A stretch of DNA of 5,751 bases. It comes from CAXBYZ01 sp963980215 (GTDB lineage: Bacteria > Patescibacteriota > Microgenomatia > UBA1400 > CG1-02-47-37). The notes under the pieces were generated by a model, which was not told where the DNA came from, ran no database searches, and was given only the letters and a program-made list of their open reading frames with translations. Shown one piece after another: positions 4,846-5,751 of this stretch (position 1 is the stretch's first letter; each line of letters starts with the position of its first letter). The stretch is taken from assembly GCA_963980215.1 (NCBI GenBank), contig CAXBYZ010000033.1, positions 1 through 5,751 on the forward strand, in the 5' to 3' direction. The translations under genes were made by a program, and so were the position numbers.

Positions 4846-5568
4846 TTAAATCGTGTACTTTCCGATTTTTGTACGATTAATTTTTAGTGCAAGAGCTGGA
4901 ATTCCAAGATCTTTGCCGACTTGATTGGCTATGGATCTCATGTAAGTGCCAGAGGTGCAAGAGATAATCAGAGTAGCAACAGTCATTAATTTGTCTTGAT
5001 TGTTTTTTTGCAATTCTTTCCATTGAGAGATTATATCTTCTTGGCGAAAATCCCCTTTTACCTTGGAAATATTGTTAAGAATATCCTTAACAAGAGTTGA
5101 AATTTTGATTTTATATATATTAGTAATATCTATTTGTTTTATGACAACATTTTTGGTGGGAATTTCTATTTGATTTAGCTTATTGTTTTTAGCCCACCAC
5201 CAGAGTGGTTTACTTTTTACTGTTTTTGAAGAGTATGGTGGATATGTTTGGGAGTATGACTTTTTGTAGTCTTTGATAACTTTTTTAATATCTGATTCTA
5301 AAATGTTTGAGTTAAGATCCTGATTAGTGATTATTCCTAGGGTGTCGTAAGAGTCTGTAGAAAGACCAAAGAGAATTTTTAGATCATATTGTTTGTCTAG
5401 CGAAAGATATTTATTTTTATCGATGACTTCATTGTCTTGAAGTAAGACCATTAGACCGGAAGCCATAGGATCAAGACGACCGGCGTAGGTGGTTTTCTGA
5501 CCATTATTTGCAACTCGTTTGATTAATTCTAATGGGGTTTCTCCTATTATTTTGTTGGCTAGAATCAT
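4846..5568 (-). CDS. truB: tRNA pseudouridine-55 synthase TruB, short divergent form
   Basis: This 240-residue protein should isomerise U55 in the tRNA T-loop to pseudouridine. The catalytic motif AGRLDPMASGLM is at residues 29-40 with Asp33 as nucleophile. Further TruB marks are KQYDLKILFGLSTDSYDTLG (59-78) with Tyr61, SQTYPPYSSKTVKSKPLWWWAK (106-127), corresponding to the family's Q.PP.YSA.K..G..LY..AR, and SGTYMRSIANQVGKDLG (206-222) with Arg210. The protein ends soon after this, so the C-terminal PUA domain of the roughly 310-residue E. coli enzyme is absent. The N-terminus (ILANKIIGETPLELIKRV) retains the TP-l-i helix but lacks the usual KP-G motif. The ATG at 5568 follows a TATAAT by 7 bases, suggesting a leaderless mRNA. 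Neighbours are tRNA genes on both sides, convergent with tRNA-Phe and divergent from tRNA-Gly. Confidence 0.9.
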   Translation of the reverse strand: MILANKIIGETPLELIKRVANNGQKTTYAGRLDPMASGLMVLLQDNEVIDKNKYLSLDKQYDLKILFGLSTDSYDTLGIITNQDLNSNILESDIKKVIKDYKKSYSQTYPPYSSKTVKSKPLWWWAKNNKLNQIEIPTKNVVIKQIDITNIYKIKISTLVKDILNNISKVKGDFRQEDIISQWKELQKNNQDKLMTVATLIISCTSGTYMRSIANQVGKDLGIPALALKINRTKIGKYTI

Positions 5569-5575
5569 TGAAAAG

Positions 5576-5581
5576 ATTATA
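5576..5581 (-). promoter_or_regulatory. -10 element of truB, placed for a leaderless transcript
   Basis: A perfect TATAAT on the minus strand ends 7 bases before the truB ATG at 5568. The usual start distance after a -10 box puts the first RNA base at or within a base or two of the A of the ATG. No clear -35 box is seen 17 bases upstream and no Shine-Dalgarno sequence exists. Confidence 0.5.
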
Positions 5582-5602
5582 CAAGAAAAGATGATTTATT
5601 GA

Positions 5603-5611
5603 TGATATAAT
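5603..5611 (+). promoter_or_regulatory. Extended -10 element of tRNA-Gly
   Basis: TGATATAAT is a perfect extended -10 (TGn plus TATAAT). Transcription would begin near 5618, about 9 bases before the tRNA. A -35 box is not evident, as is common when the extended -10 is strong. Confidence 0.55.
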
Positions 5612-5626
5612 CTGACTGACGCTGAT

Positions 5627-5699
5627 GCGGGAGTAGCTCAGCTGGTAGAGCGTCTCGTTGCCAACGAGAAGGTCGCGGGTTCGAGTCCCGTCTCCCGCT
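5627..5699 (+). tRNA. tRNA-Gly (anticodon GCC)
   Basis: Class I tRNA, 73 bases. The acceptor stem is GCGGGAG/CTCCCGC, and the discriminator is T, as usual for tRNA-Gly. The D-arm is GCTCAGCTGGTAGAGC. The anticodon stem TCTCG/CGAGA encloses TTGCCAA, giving GCC, which reads GGC and GGT. The T-arm is GCGGG-TTCGAGT-CCCGT. CCA is not encoded; the trailer starts CAAATC. It stands alone, divergent from truB. Confidence 0.97.
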
Positions 5700-5715
5700 C
5701 AAATCTTTCAAAAAA

Positions 5716-5743
5716 TTGTAATTTGGTAGTAATCATCTAGAAT
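5716..5743 (+). promoter_or_regulatory. Possible promoter for a gene beyond the right edge
   Basis: TTGTAA (5716-5721, four of six) and TAGAAT (5738-5743, five of six) are 16 bases apart. Transcription would start near the window end and serve a plus-strand gene outside it. The match is modest in AT-rich DNA. Confidence 0.25.
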
Positions 5744-5751
5744 TGAGCCAA

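Noticed and set aside
1..5751. UGA recoding, as in Gracilibacteria and Absconditabacteria
   Set aside because: All frames read well with the standard code, no in-frame TGA interrupts conserved motifs, and the stops seen are TAA or TAG.

Overview
The window is AT-rich (roughly 60-65 % by eye), tightly packed, and holds six protein genes (one cut by the left edge) and six tRNA genes. Small genes, gaps of a few bases, several starts without a Shine-Dalgarno sequence, a short TruB without a PUA domain, and a MurT/GatD pair beside a membrane-anchored lysozyme-like protein suggest a monoderm or Patescibacteria/CPR-type bacterium with a reduced genome (perhaps Microgenomates-like). This placement is inference; the window has no rRNA or ribosomal-protein marker. 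The standard genetic code fits all reading frames.

Positions 1-4381 are read on the minus strand. In transcription order: a membrane-anchored lysozyme-like protein (4381-3776); murT (3648-2332) and gatD (2328-1573), which should amidate the peptidoglycan precursor lipid II; a tRNA-Leu(UAG) (1570-1487) wedged between two reading frames; a MacA/HlyD-type membrane fusion protein (1478-378); and the N-terminal part of a MacB/LolD-type ABC ATPase (308 to beyond position 1). Cell-wall enzymes thus come first and an export system follows, with a tRNA at the join. The 127-base gap upstream of murT holds promoter-like elements on both strands and a plus-strand hairpin with a T-tract.

Positions 4440-4834 hold a plus-strand tRNA cluster: Leu(CAG), Leu(GAG), Val(UAC), Phe(GAA). 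It converges on truB (5568-4846, minus), which is transcribed divergently from a tRNA-Gly(GCC) at 5627-5699 across a 58-base gap with -10 elements for both directions. TruB makes pseudouridine 55 in tRNA, so this half is devoted to tRNA supply and modification. None of the six tRNA genes encodes the 3' CCA, and all six have CA directly after the discriminator base.

I found no transposon, CRISPR array, phage gene or clearly new multi-gene system. The most unusual items are the tRNA embedded between gatD and macA, the apparent promoter-plus-terminator unit at 3665-3747, the shared CA trailer of the tRNA genes, and the probably leaderless truB mRNA.
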